This document shows, one piece after another, positions 26,382 through 33,731 of a DNA stretch of 64,000 bases. How positions within the stretch are numbered: position 1 is the first letter of the stretch; each line of letters begins with the position of its first letter. Below the pieces are notes generated by a model that worked only from the letters and a program-made list of their open reading frames with translations, was not told where the DNA came from and did not search any database. The translations under genes and the position numbers were made by a program. This DNA is from Bryobacterales bacterium (GTDB lineage Bacteria > Acidobacteriota > Terriglobia > Bryobacterales > Bryobacteraceae), in assembly GCA_016716385.1 (NCBI GenBank), contig JADJWL010000025.1, positions 930,001 through 994,000 on the forward strand. Reading direction: 5' to 3'.

Positions 26382-29300
26382 CTAGCGATCCGCCGAGCCC
26401 GCAAGGCTGGCGGAAAGCGTCTGCCGAGTCTTCGCGCGGACATCGTCGCCCACGGTGCGAAGAGAATACAACAATGCGGGCCAATCCTCCAAGTGGGAGG
26501 CGAAGATCCGCTCGACCACCTGCTGCGTCCACTCGGGAATCAACAGGTTCAACTGGGACGGCCGGATGTGCAATTCATCCGCGAGAGCGGCCCAGTAGAG
26601 CGTATTGGACTCCCAGCTTTCAGCCATGATGCGGCTGGAGTAGCCCATCAAGGTCGGGAACGTGCGCAGGTTCAGCAACTCGGGCTGATAGGAATTGGCC
26701 AGCGTTGGCTTCGGTGTGCCAAACGCCCGCGAGATCGCGGCTTCGGTGACGGCCGGGGCACTGGAGGCGGCCAACTGCCGGATTGCTGTGACAAACGGAT
26801 CGCCGGCGTCCCCGGTGGAGGCCATCTTGAGGCCCAGCAGATACAATTCGGCTGGCAGCACCGCGTCGGCGGCGGCTGCCGCGTCACCCGACTCCAGCGC
26901 CCGCGCCACGAAATGGGTCCGGCGGGGTGGCGCTTTGGAGGAAAGGGTTTCGAGCAAGGCCTGGCGCATCGCCGGGTGGATCGCCGCCTTCGCCAGCAAG
27001 TGCCGTGCATAGCGCAGGTGCAGGCCGACCCAGTGCAATTGCACTCCGCTGACTCCCGACCAGCGCGGCAATTTGGCGCTCAGCATCATCTGGGGGACAA
27101 GATCGCCCCAGATCAAGGCCTGGGTCTCGGTCGGGATGAGGAAGTTCTGCTCCGCGTCGGCAAGCGCATAGGGCAAACCCGTCAACGATCCCAGGAGGCG
27201 CCCCCCGGCGTTGGCCGGCCAGCCGGAGCCGAATGTCTCGGTCTGACGCCAGGTCTGATTTGCCCCCTGTACTCCCAGAAAATCGTGCCCGCGGACGAAC
27301 AGCGGATTGGTGTACAGGATCTGCGCTCCCGGTGGCGCGTAGTAGGCGTAACTGTAAGCGACGAGAATGTCTCGCAAGAACGGCGCCAGCAGGCCGCGCG
27401 CCTCGCGCAGCTTCTCCGCGTCCCCGCGCGCCCGTTCCACCACGGCCCGCAAATTGGTCTTGCGCTGCTCGTCGATGTGCTTCTCCGTCCAATAGCCGAA
27501 CGCATAGGCGTTCTTTTCGGCGCTGGTTAGAGGAGCGCGCGGCAGGCTGATCTCGGCGACGCGGCTCGCCAGACGGGTTAGCAGGGCATTGTTCATTTCC
27601 TGCCCGCCGGCGACACTCTCCAGGTGATCGGCCAGTTCCAGGATCAGCGTGAGCGACACCATGCGCTGCGATTCCAGGACGCGGTTCATCTGCTGCACGA
27701 GCCGCCCGTGCGATTCGGCATCGCCGGGAGAACCGGCGAGCAGGTCGAGAAGTCTGGCCTGCGGGTCCGTCCCCTGTTCCGCGCCGGCGGCAGTCAGGAG
27801 CAGCTTGATGCCGTTCCGGCCACCATCGAACACGTCGCGTGAGTTTGAAACCTTGGTGCTGAACTCACTCAAGATCCCGCTCAGAGCGGTGTCGGTCTTC
27901 TCTTCGGGCAGAGCGCCCTGCCGGCTGAGGATCTGCCAGAGGCTCACCAGCGCCTGCATCGTGCCGATTGCGTCGGAGCGCAGGTTCTGGTTGCGGATCT
28001 TGGACAGGCTCTGCGCGGTGTCGAGGAATTGGATGATCGTCTCGTCCCTGACCGCGGGCGCGTCATTGAAGATCACGTACTGCTGTCCAAAGATCCGGTA
28101 CTCGCGCGCGAGGCGGTCCACGGTCGCATCGGCCAAGGGTTGCTTGCGCCGCCGGTCGAGGTCGCTCACAGCCATGAAGATCTTGAGCGGCTCGTTCTCG
28201 ACGGCTTTCCGGCTCAGCGCGAACAGCGCCTCCAGGACGTCGTCCGGCTCCTTCCAGCCCTGGGCCAGTTTCGTCAACTTGCCGTCGTACTTCCCGTGCG
28301 GGTGGGAAACGAACAGGTTGCGCCACACCTGGACCGACCCCGGAATGTGCGGCTGTCCGTTCGGCAGCATGTGGAGCCGGGTGGTCAGCAGCATCATGTC
28401 GGTGTTGGAGCGAAAGACGGGACGCGCGGGACCGGGACTGGTGATGCGGCCGCGTACGGCTGTGTAGAAGCGCTTCAGCCGGTCGGGGTCGGTGAGGTAC
28501 GCCTGAGCCGGACCTTCAATCCGCATCAGGGCGTCATACAGGCTGGCCAGCCAGCCATCGTCTTTGGAGAGGAGCTTCTCGTAGAACTCCGCGCCCTTGT
28601 CCGGGTGTGCGCCGACGAGGTCGGCCCAAACCCCAGCGGCCCTGGCCCCTCCGGGGTACATCGCCTTCCCGTTGCGGATTTCGAACATGCCGCCAAAAAA
28701 ATCGAGGACATGGGCAAACGCACGGATGCGGGCGACCGGAATCCCATCCTTCAGGGCGGTGGCCGTATCCGGGTCGAGTTTGGAGAACCCGAGGTAGAGG
28801 CGGCACAGCGAGGGGTCGCTGAGCAGAATGTCGATGAACGGCTCACCTTTGTCTTTGCGGTCGCTGGTCCAATAGTCCGGTCCGTAGAGCACTGGGACCT
28901 CTGTAGGCCGGAAGTCATACTCGAACGGGCGATTCGTGCGAAGGGCCTGCTCGAGGTCAGCCACGGGGAAGCCGGAGTCGGTGGTGAGGAACGCCCTGCT
29001 CGCGTTGACGGTCTCGAGCACCACTTCGGCGCCGCACCCGCCACGCATCCGGAAGCCGAGAATCCGCAGCAGTTCGCCTGCTTCGGCTGACTCGCAGCCT
29101 GGCACGCGCAACATCTTGCTTTCGCCGGCGAGCTTTTCGAGTTCCCGCGCCTGGGCCAGATACCGGATGACCAACTTCAGGTACTCGGTCTGATCCAGCG
29201 CGTCATTACTATGCGATGCCTGGTAGCCATTGGTCACGACGTTGCGTGCGACCGCGCCGAGGACATCGGAAACGTGTCCGGCTCGGGAAATGGCGGCCAT

Positions 29301-29759
29301 CCGCGAAAAGGAACGCAGCGGGCCGGGAATCTCGACAGTCGGATGCCCTCCAGAGGACACTGGACCGGACGGCGGCTCGTTCAGCCCCGCCCCCCCAGCC
29401 GCGCGATATTCCGAAACGGCTTTGGCGGCGCCCGCGCTATCGCCGGCCAGCAGTTCGAGAACTGCAAGCCGTTCCGCCGCGGCCTGACGGGTTGCTGCAT
29501 CGCCGCCCGAGCCGAGCGCGTCCAACACTCGCCGGTAGACCGTTCTGGCTTCCGGGTCGCCGAAGCGTTCCAGAAACTCCGCGTATTCCCGGAGCCTGAC
29601 AGGATCGGCGGGGTTCGCGCGTGCGGCTTGGGCCAGAAGGCTCCGGGCCGAGGCCGCGTCACCGGCTGAGACGAGTTGCATTGCCCGATCCGCGGTCTCA
29701 GTTGCGCTGAGCACGGGAACCAGGAGGACGGCTACTGAGAGAAGAACAGAACCCTTCAT
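26382..29759 (-). CDS. Large secreted protein of unknown function (1125 residues)
   Basis: I do not recognise this protein. It has a signal peptide (MKGSVLLSVAVLLVPVLSATE) and an N-terminal TPR-like helical section (ADRAMQLVSAGDAASARSLL, LREYAEFLERFGDPEARTVY). A very long, mostly helical body without known motifs follows. Tyrosine- and tryptophan-rich stretches such as YSYAYYAPPGAQILYTNPLF occur in the last third. The ATG at 29759 is chosen over an upstream start because of the GGAGAG ribosome site and the signal peptide. Direct TGATACA repeats precede it. It is probably cotranscribed with the downstream VWFA-related gene, hinting at a shared envelope role. Confidence 0.8.
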   Translation of the reverse strand: MKGSVLLSVAVLLVPVLSATETADRAMQLVSAGDAASARSLLAQAARANPADPVRLREYAEFLERFGDPEARTVYRRVLDALGSGGDAATRQAAAERLAVLELLAGDSAGAAKAVSEYRAAGGAGLNEPPSGPVSSGGHPTVEIPGPLRSFSRMAAISRAGHVSDVLGAVARNVVTNGYQASHSNDALDQTEYLKLVIRYLAQARELEKLAGESKMLRVPGCESAEAGELLRILGFRMRGGCGAEVVLETVNASRAFLTTDSGFPVADLEQALRTNRPFEYDFRPTEVPVLYGPDYWTSDRKDKGEPFIDILLSDPSLCRLYLGFSKLDPDTATALKDGIPVARIRAFAHVLDFFGGMFEIRNGKAMYPGGARAAGVWADLVGAHPDKGAEFYEKLLSKDDGWLASLYDALMRIEGPAQAYLTDPDRLKRFYTAVRGRITSPGPARPVFRSNTDMMLLTTRLHMLPNGQPHIPGSVQVWRNLFVSHPHGKYDGKLTKLAQGWKEPDDVLEALFALSRKAVENEPLKIFMAVSDLDRRRKQPLADATVDRLAREYRIFGQQYVIFNDAPAVRDETIIQFLDTAQSLSKIRNQNLRSDAIGTMQALVSLWQILSRQGALPEEKTDTALSGILSEFSTKVSNSRDVFDGGRNGIKLLLTAAGAEQGTDPQARLLDLLAGSPGDAESHGRLVQQMNRVLESQRMVSLTLILELADHLESVAGGQEMNNALLTRLASRVAEISLPRAPLTSAEKNAYAFGYWTEKHIDEQRKTNLRAVVERARGDAEKLREARGLLAPFLRDILVAYSYAYYAPPGAQILYTNPLFVRGHDFLGVQGANQTWRQTETFGSGWPANAGGRLLGSLTGLPYALADAEQNFLIPTETQALIWGDLVPQMMLSAKLPRWSGVSGVQLHWVGLHLRYARHLLAKAAIHPAMRQALLETLSSKAPPRRTHFVARALESGDAAAAADAVLPAELYLLGLKMASTGDAGDPFVTAIRQLAASSAPAVTEAAISRAFGTPKPTLANSYQPELLNLRTFPTLMGYSSRIMAESWESNTLYWAALADELHIRPSQLNLLIPEWTQQVVERIFASHLEDWPALLYSLRTVGDDVRAKTRQTLSASLAGSADR

Positions 29760-30051
29760 GCTCTCTCCTGCTGTCGGATTTGTATCAAATACTGTATCAC
29801 TCCAGTTCCGCCGCCACCAAGGACAGGGGCGGCGCAATCGCAAAAGAAGCGATGCGCCAGACCACCCGGAAGGGACATTATTCTGCGCAGGGCGGCTCGG
29901 CGGCGGACTCCGTGCCGCGCCCGGGGGGAGAGCTCTCGTCGAAACCGCGGGTCGGGACGGCGCCGGAGGAGGTAGCTAACCAGGAGCGCCCGCAGGTGGC
30001 CGTCGTGCCGTTCTCCCGGCGAACTTGACCATCCTGGCCGATAAGCCAGAC
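29760..30051. other. Divergent intergenic region, 292 bases
   Basis: Separates the 1125-residue gene from the rod-like gene. It holds the TGATACA repeats near the minus-strand start and a GC-rich stretch. Short plus-strand frames in it (29758-29979 and 29780-30028) have low-complexity translations and no family resemblance, so I do not call them. TTGACC at 30025 could be a -35 or a TTG start for the rod-like gene. Confidence 0.4.
29781..29799. repeat. Tandem direct repeat TGTATCA, 12-bp pitch (TGATACA on the minus strand)
   Basis: TGTATCA occurs at 29781-29787 and again at 29793-29799, just over one helical turn apart. It sits 22-40 bases before the ATG of the 1125-residue gene. The position overlaps where its promoter should be, so it could be a regulator site or simply part of an AT-rich promoter. 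Confidence 0.5.
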
Positions 30052-30288
30052 ATGGACATTCTCCGCACCGGTTTGGAAGGATTGGGGCGGGCCGAGCTGA
30101 TGCTGAACCGCGCCGCCGAGCGCATCGCCCGTCTGCCTGTGATGGGCGATGCCGCGCGGGACGACGAAGTCGTGCTGAGCGACGAGTTCGTGCAACTGAT
30201 CGAGGCCCGGAATCTGTTCTCCGCCAACGTGAAGACGATTCAGGCAGGGGATGAAATGCGCAAGCACCTGCTGGACGAGCTCGGTTGA
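30052..30288 (+). CDS. Minimal flagellar-rod-like protein (rod N- and C-motifs only)
   Basis: A 78-residue protein combining the two conserved ends of flagellar basal-body rod proteins (FlgB/FlgC/FlgF/FlgG type). The N-terminal helix is MDILRTGLEGLGRAELMLNR. The C-terminal helix is EFVQLIEARNLFSANVKTIQ followed by AGDEMRKHLLDEL, close to the classic ending EMVNLIxAQRxFxANxKxIQTxDEM. Everything between them is missing. No other flagellar gene is in the window. It may be a relic or a small coiled-coil protein reusing the rod fold. The start is uncertain: ATG 30052 gives the rod-like N-terminus, while TTG 30025 would add nine residues. greA follows 58 bases on. Confidence 0.7.
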   Translation: MDILRTGLEGLGRAELMLNRAAERIARLPVMGDAARDDEVVLSDEFVQLIEARNLFSANVKTIQAGDEMRKHLLDELG

Positions 30289-30328
30289 CCGGCCCGCACC
30301 GCGGTCTGGACGCTCCGCCGGGCGGGTC

Positions 30329-30334
30329 TATAAT
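30329..30334 (+). promoter_or_regulatory. greA -10 box (perfect TATAAT)
   Basis: TATAAT lies 12 bases before the greA ATG, with a weak CTGGAC at 30306-30311 (17-base spacing). The predicted leader is about 5-6 bases. GAAAG lies between the box and the start codon but is too close to the transcription start to act as a normal ribosome site. Confidence 0.55.
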
Positions 30335-30346
30335 AGAAAGCGTTCG

Positions 30347-30814
30347 ATGGATATCAAGAAGAAGCTCCAGGAGGAGATCGCTGCCCTCGAGTTTGAGTTG
30401 CGATCGGAACTCCCCAAGGAGATCAAGAAGGCCCGCGAGCATGGTGACCTGAGCGAAAACGCCGAGTACCATGCCGCCAAAGAACGCCAGGGGTATGTCA
30501 ACGCCCGCCTCAACCAGCTCCGCAGGCGGCTGGCGGAGTTCGCCATGGTCGACATGTCGAAGATCCCCCAGAACCGCGTCGGGCTAGGGTCGCGTGTCGT
30601 CGTTCTGGACGTGGACAAGGACGAAGAGATCACGTACAATCTGGTGACCAGCGAAGAAGCGGACGCTGGAAACGGCAAGATCTCCACCAGTTCTCCAATC
30701 GGGCGCGGACTGATGGGGAAGGAAGTGGGTGATTCCGTCAGGGTCACCATCCCGGGCGGCAAGCGGGAGTTTGAGATCGTGAACCTGACGACCATCCACG
30801 ATCTCAACGAGTAA
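30347..30814 (+). CDS. greA: Transcription elongation factor GreA
   Basis: Rescues backtracked RNA polymerase by stimulating transcript cleavage. The 155-residue protein has the N-terminal coiled coil with the tip HGDLSENAEYHAAKERQ, including the acidic Asp34 and Glu37 that reach the active site. The C-terminal FKBP-like domain includes SPIGRGLMGKEVGDSVRV and PGGKREFEIVNL. The frame is open upstream to 30251, but MDIKKKLQEEI is the true start. The CDP-alcohol phosphatidyltransferase gene starts 18 bases after it. Confidence 0.97.
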   Translation: MDIKKKLQEEIAALEFELRSELPKEIKKAREHGDLSENAEYHAAKERQGYVNARLNQLRRRLAEFAMVDMSKIPQNRVGLGSRVVVLDVDKDEEITYNLVTSEEADAGNGKISTSSPIGRGLMGKEVGDSVRVTIPGGKREFEIVNLTTIHDLNE

Positions 30815-30832
30815 CTGCGGATACGTGCTCCC

Positions 30833-31471
30833 ATGACGTTGACGCGTGCGATTGGAACCGGCTGCGGCAAGATCATTGACTGGATCGTGCGCATGCTGGC
30901 TCTGTCCCGCATCCACCCCAACGTCCTGACCTTTATCGGTCTTGTTATCAATATTTACGCTGCCTACCTGTTCGCCGCGGGGCGCTTCCAGGCAGCCGGA
31001 CTGGTGGTGATTGGCGCCGGACTGTTCGACATGGTCGACGGCCGGGTAGCGCGCCACACGAACCGCGTCACGCGCTTCGGTGGCTTCTTCGACTCGGTTC
31101 TCGACCGCTATTCCGACCTCGCCCTGCTGATGGGTTTGCTCGTCTACTACGCCTCGATCAACCGGTTCTTCTACATCGTTCTGACGGCGATCGTCATGAC
31201 CGGCTCCGTGATGGTGAGCTACACGAGGTCGCGCGCCGAGAACACGATCCCGAAATGCAAAGTGGGCTTCCTGGAGCGGCCGGAGCGCATCGTTCTGATC
31301 ATCATCGGCGCGCTGTTCGACCGCATGGCGCCAGTGCTATGGGTGCTGGCGATTCTGTCGAACCTCACCGTGATCCACCGGATGTATTACACCTGGCAGC
31401 AGACGCGCTTCCTCGAAGACGCGCAATTGCGGACCCCGGTGAAGGAGAACGTCAAGGCTGCGAGTTCGTAG
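30833..31471 (+). CDS. CDP-alcohol phosphatidyltransferase family membrane protein
   Basis: An inner-membrane phospholipid-synthesis enzyme of 212 residues. It has the full catalytic signature D-x2-D-G-x2-A-R-x8-G-x3-D-x3-D, with Asp66, Asp69, Asp87 and Asp91 as metal and catalytic residues. Hydrophobic segments surround it (VLTFIGLVINIYAAYLF, AGLVVIGAGLF, LALLMGLLVYYA, RIVLIIIGALF). The family includes PgsA and inositol-phosphate lipid synthases; the acceptor alcohol cannot be assigned from sequence alone. It lies 18 bases after greA. Its last 20 bases overlap the convergent CehA/McbA-type gene. Confidence 0.92.
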   Translation: MTLTRAIGTGCGKIIDWIVRMLALSRIHPNVLTFIGLVINIYAAYLFAAGRFQAAGLVVIGAGLFDMVDGRVARHTNRVTRFGGFFDSVLDRYSDLALLMGLLVYYASINRFFYIVLTAIVMTGSVMVSYTRSRAENTIPKCKVGFLERPERIVLIIIGALFDRMAPVLWVLAILSNLTVIHRMYYTWQQTRFLEDAQLRTPVKENVKAASS

Positions 31472-33599
31472 CCCGCTCCTCGTAGACGCGCCGCGCTTTC
31501 GCAAACAAATTCAGAACCTCCTGCTTACGGGCCTCGCTGGCAAACTTGCCCCGTTGCGCGGTACGGGCCATCAGGCCGTCGATCCACTGGACCCAATACC
31601 GGGCATCCTCGGCGGAGCGAATGGACCTGCCGCCCACCGTCACGTACACGGGACTTGTGTGGGCGAACGCGGACGTATCGTTGAGGGTCAACCGGTGGCG
31701 CGGGCCGGAGGCTCGCGCGGCGATCCAGGCGCTGCGGTCGAGGCGGATCGTCTGCTGTTCGCGGGCGGGGCGGACCTCGCCGTTGACGATCAATTCGAGC
31801 CTGTCCACCGGGACCTCGGAGCGCACGGTGACGCGCACCGGCACGGTTCCGGGCGCCGGCAGATCGACCGTGTCCCCGGGCCGCCGTCCGTCGACGTCCA
31901 GGAAGAGCATCGGGCCGTTGGTGGCGAACGAGGCGCCGCGCTTGTACGCTGCCACCCAGGCTTCGGCAGTCAGCTTGCGCTCAGGCAGCCACGCATAGAC
32001 GCGCCCGCCTCCGGGGATGTAATGGTCGGCGACGTTGGTGAACGCGTCAGTGCCCGCCGAGACCGCCAGGCGCATGCCGGCGTTAAGCAGCTTGTACCAG
32101 AGCACGGTCGAGACTTCTTCGGGGTTGTTGCTCAACACGTCCATGGCGTCGATCTGGCCGAGGGCGAGATCGACCGGCAGTTCGCGGGCGCTGGCGCCTT
32201 CGAGGGTCGGGGCGTAGCCGGGATGGGCATAGGTGACGGCGCCTCCTTGCCGCTGGACCTCGGCGGCCTGGTCGTGGTTGGGGGGATAGTCCTCCCAGTC
32301 AGCCGTGCCGGTGAATCCCGTGAACAGGGGCCGGACCAGCGTTTTCAGGTTGAAGAAGCACATGTGGCCGTAGGCCCCGGCATTGCGCATCTCCTCGTTC
32401 CAATAGAGGATGTGCCGGGCGGTGGAGAGGGGGTGAGGCCTGCCCTCGAACAGCGCCTCGTCGTGCAGAAATGCGCCGGACGAGTTGGCCACCATCATGT
32501 TGGCGTAGTGGAGATCCTCGGCGTGGGCGTAAAGGCGGACGTCGGCGGGTGTGATCACCTGGGGCACGGGGGCGGTGTAGTTGGCGTGGATATGGGCATC
32601 GGCCGAGAACCAGCCCTCGGCGGGTCCGTCGAACCAGCGTTCCAGCTTCAACTCGACCTCTGTCTCGCGCCCAGGGACCAGGTTCACTTCGCGCGAGGCG
32701 AGGCGCGTTTCGAAGCCGCGGACCGCTTCGATGCGGGTCGTTCCCGCCGGCAGGTCGATCTCGAAGCCGTCCTCGGCGTGAAAGAAGCCCTCAGCGGGCA
32801 GCGGGGCGAAGCGGTGGATGGTGCCTTCGGGCGCATAGGAGAGGCCATCGGCGGCGGTCAGGTAGACGCGGGCGGCTGTGGACCGGCCGTGTTCGTCCCG
32901 CAGCCGGACGCGCAGACGGGCGCGCTGGACCGTCGTGACAGCCGCCTGCGATGCCGCTTCTGTTCCACCGCACTCGATCTTCAGCGGGACCCGGCGGGTT
33001 CCTGCGTCCAGGCCGCGGAATGCGAGGACGAATCCTGCCGAGGAGGACGCCGGGACCACTGTCTCCACGGCGCGGTCGCCCAAAGTCAATCGTACGCGCG
33101 CCGGCGCCGGATTCAGGTTCGCGACGGCAACCGGGAAATTGAGCAGCCTGCCTTCCGTGGCCATTGTGCTCTCCGGAACGTGCACCCAGCGGGGGCGTCC
33201 GTCCCGGATTTCGGCGCTGGCAAGATCGGGAGTTCGCAGAGTCTCCACGTCTGGCTTGATGAACACGAAGCGGTCGCGCAGCGCCTGCATCGCGAGAGCA
33301 TTGGACCGCCGGCGCATCAGCATGCGCGCCAGATCCCCGAAGCCGATCTCGCCCTCGACATTCCATTCGATGAGGCCGTGGTGGTTCACCCAGAACGACA
33401 GTTCTTCGTGACCCGGTCGTGAGTGCGGCACCGCGCCCTGTCCGGCGCCCGCCTCGGGGATGTTGAGCAACGCCGCCGCCAGCAGGGACAGTCCCGCTCC
33501 CCCCGCCAGGATGCGCTTTGTTGTGATCGTCGGCACTTCGAAACGCCTCGCTCTCGTGCCCGGCTTCGTTGCGCTCTGAGTTGGCGCCCCGGGCCCCAT
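31452..33599 (-). CDS. CehA/McbA-type PHP-fold metallohydrolase, exported
   Basis: A 715-residue exported protein. The hydrophobic N-terminal segment (RILAGGAGLSLLAAALLNI) is a signal or anchor. A beta-rich middle part carries carboxypeptidase-regulatory-like and other sandwich domains. A C-terminal PHP-like hydrolase follows, with the metal pair SADAHIHANYT (His336, His338), later histidines in HAEDLHYANMM and TYAHPGYAP, and VSAGTDAFTNV. Members include carbaryl hydrolase-like enzymes, but most have unknown substrates. The ATG at 33599 is preceded at only 4 bases by TATATC. The gene stands between the phosphatidyltransferase and the NHL giant without an operon partner. Confidence 0.85.
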   Translation of the reverse strand: MGPGAPTQSATKPGTRARRFEVPTITTKRILAGGAGLSLLAAALLNIPEAGAGQGAVPHSRPGHEELSFWVNHHGLIEWNVEGEIGFGDLARMLMRRRSNALAMQALRDRFVFIKPDVETLRTPDLASAEIRDGRPRWVHVPESTMATEGRLLNFPVAVANLNPAPARVRLTLGDRAVETVVPASSSAGFVLAFRGLDAGTRRVPLKIECGGTEAASQAAVTTVQRARLRVRLRDEHGRSTAARVYLTAADGLSYAPEGTIHRFAPLPAEGFFHAEDGFEIDLPAGTTRIEAVRGFETRLASREVNLVPGRETEVELKLERWFDGPAEGWFSADAHIHANYTAPVPQVITPADVRLYAHAEDLHYANMMVANSSGAFLHDEALFEGRPHPLSTARHILYWNEEMRNAGAYGHMCFFNLKTLVRPLFTGFTGTADWEDYPPNHDQAAEVQRQGGAVTYAHPGYAPTLEGASARELPVDLALGQIDAMDVLSNNPEEVSTVLWYKLLNAGMRLAVSAGTDAFTNVADHYIPGGGRVYAWLPERKLTAEAWVAAYKRGASFATNGPMLFLDVDGRRPGDTVDLPAPGTVPVRVTVRSEVPVDRLELIVNGEVRPAREQQTIRLDRSAWIAARASGPRHRLTLNDTSAFAHTSPVYVTVGGRSIRSAEDARYWVQWIDGLMARTAQRGKFASEARKQEVLNLFAKARRVYEERATNSQP

Positions 33600-33603
33600 T
33601 CAG

Positions 33604-33609
33604 GATATA
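33604..33609 (-). promoter_or_regulatory. Putative -10 box (TATATC), CehA/McbA-type gene
   Basis: TATATC reads from 33609 to 33604 on the minus strand, 4 bases before the ATG. This implies a leaderless mRNA if it is used. Confidence 0.35.
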
Positions 33610-33720
33610 CCCGCGTCACGCGCACAATCCGTTGACGCCACCAGGACTGGTCGAGGTCTTGGCCCATTGAGTAGTACCATCGGCCCAACCTTAAAGTCCC
33701 CAAAGAAACCGCCGATTCTC

Positions 33721-33726
33721 TACACT
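33721..33726 (+). promoter_or_regulatory. Putative -10 box (TACACT) of the NHL giant gene
   Basis: TACACT lies 5 bases before the ATG at 33732, and no ribosome site fits between. No good -35 is visible. The arrangement suggests a leaderless transcript. Confidence 0.35.
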
Positions 33727-33731
33727 GGATC

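Noticed and set aside
29758..30028. Short plus-strand frames upstream of the rod-like gene
   Set aside because: Low-complexity, Arg/Gly-rich translations, no ribosome site, no family resemblance.
31554..33422. 622-codon plus-strand open frame antisense to the CehA/McbA-type gene
   Set aside because: A shadow of a recognised gene: no signal, no motif, and no plausible start context.
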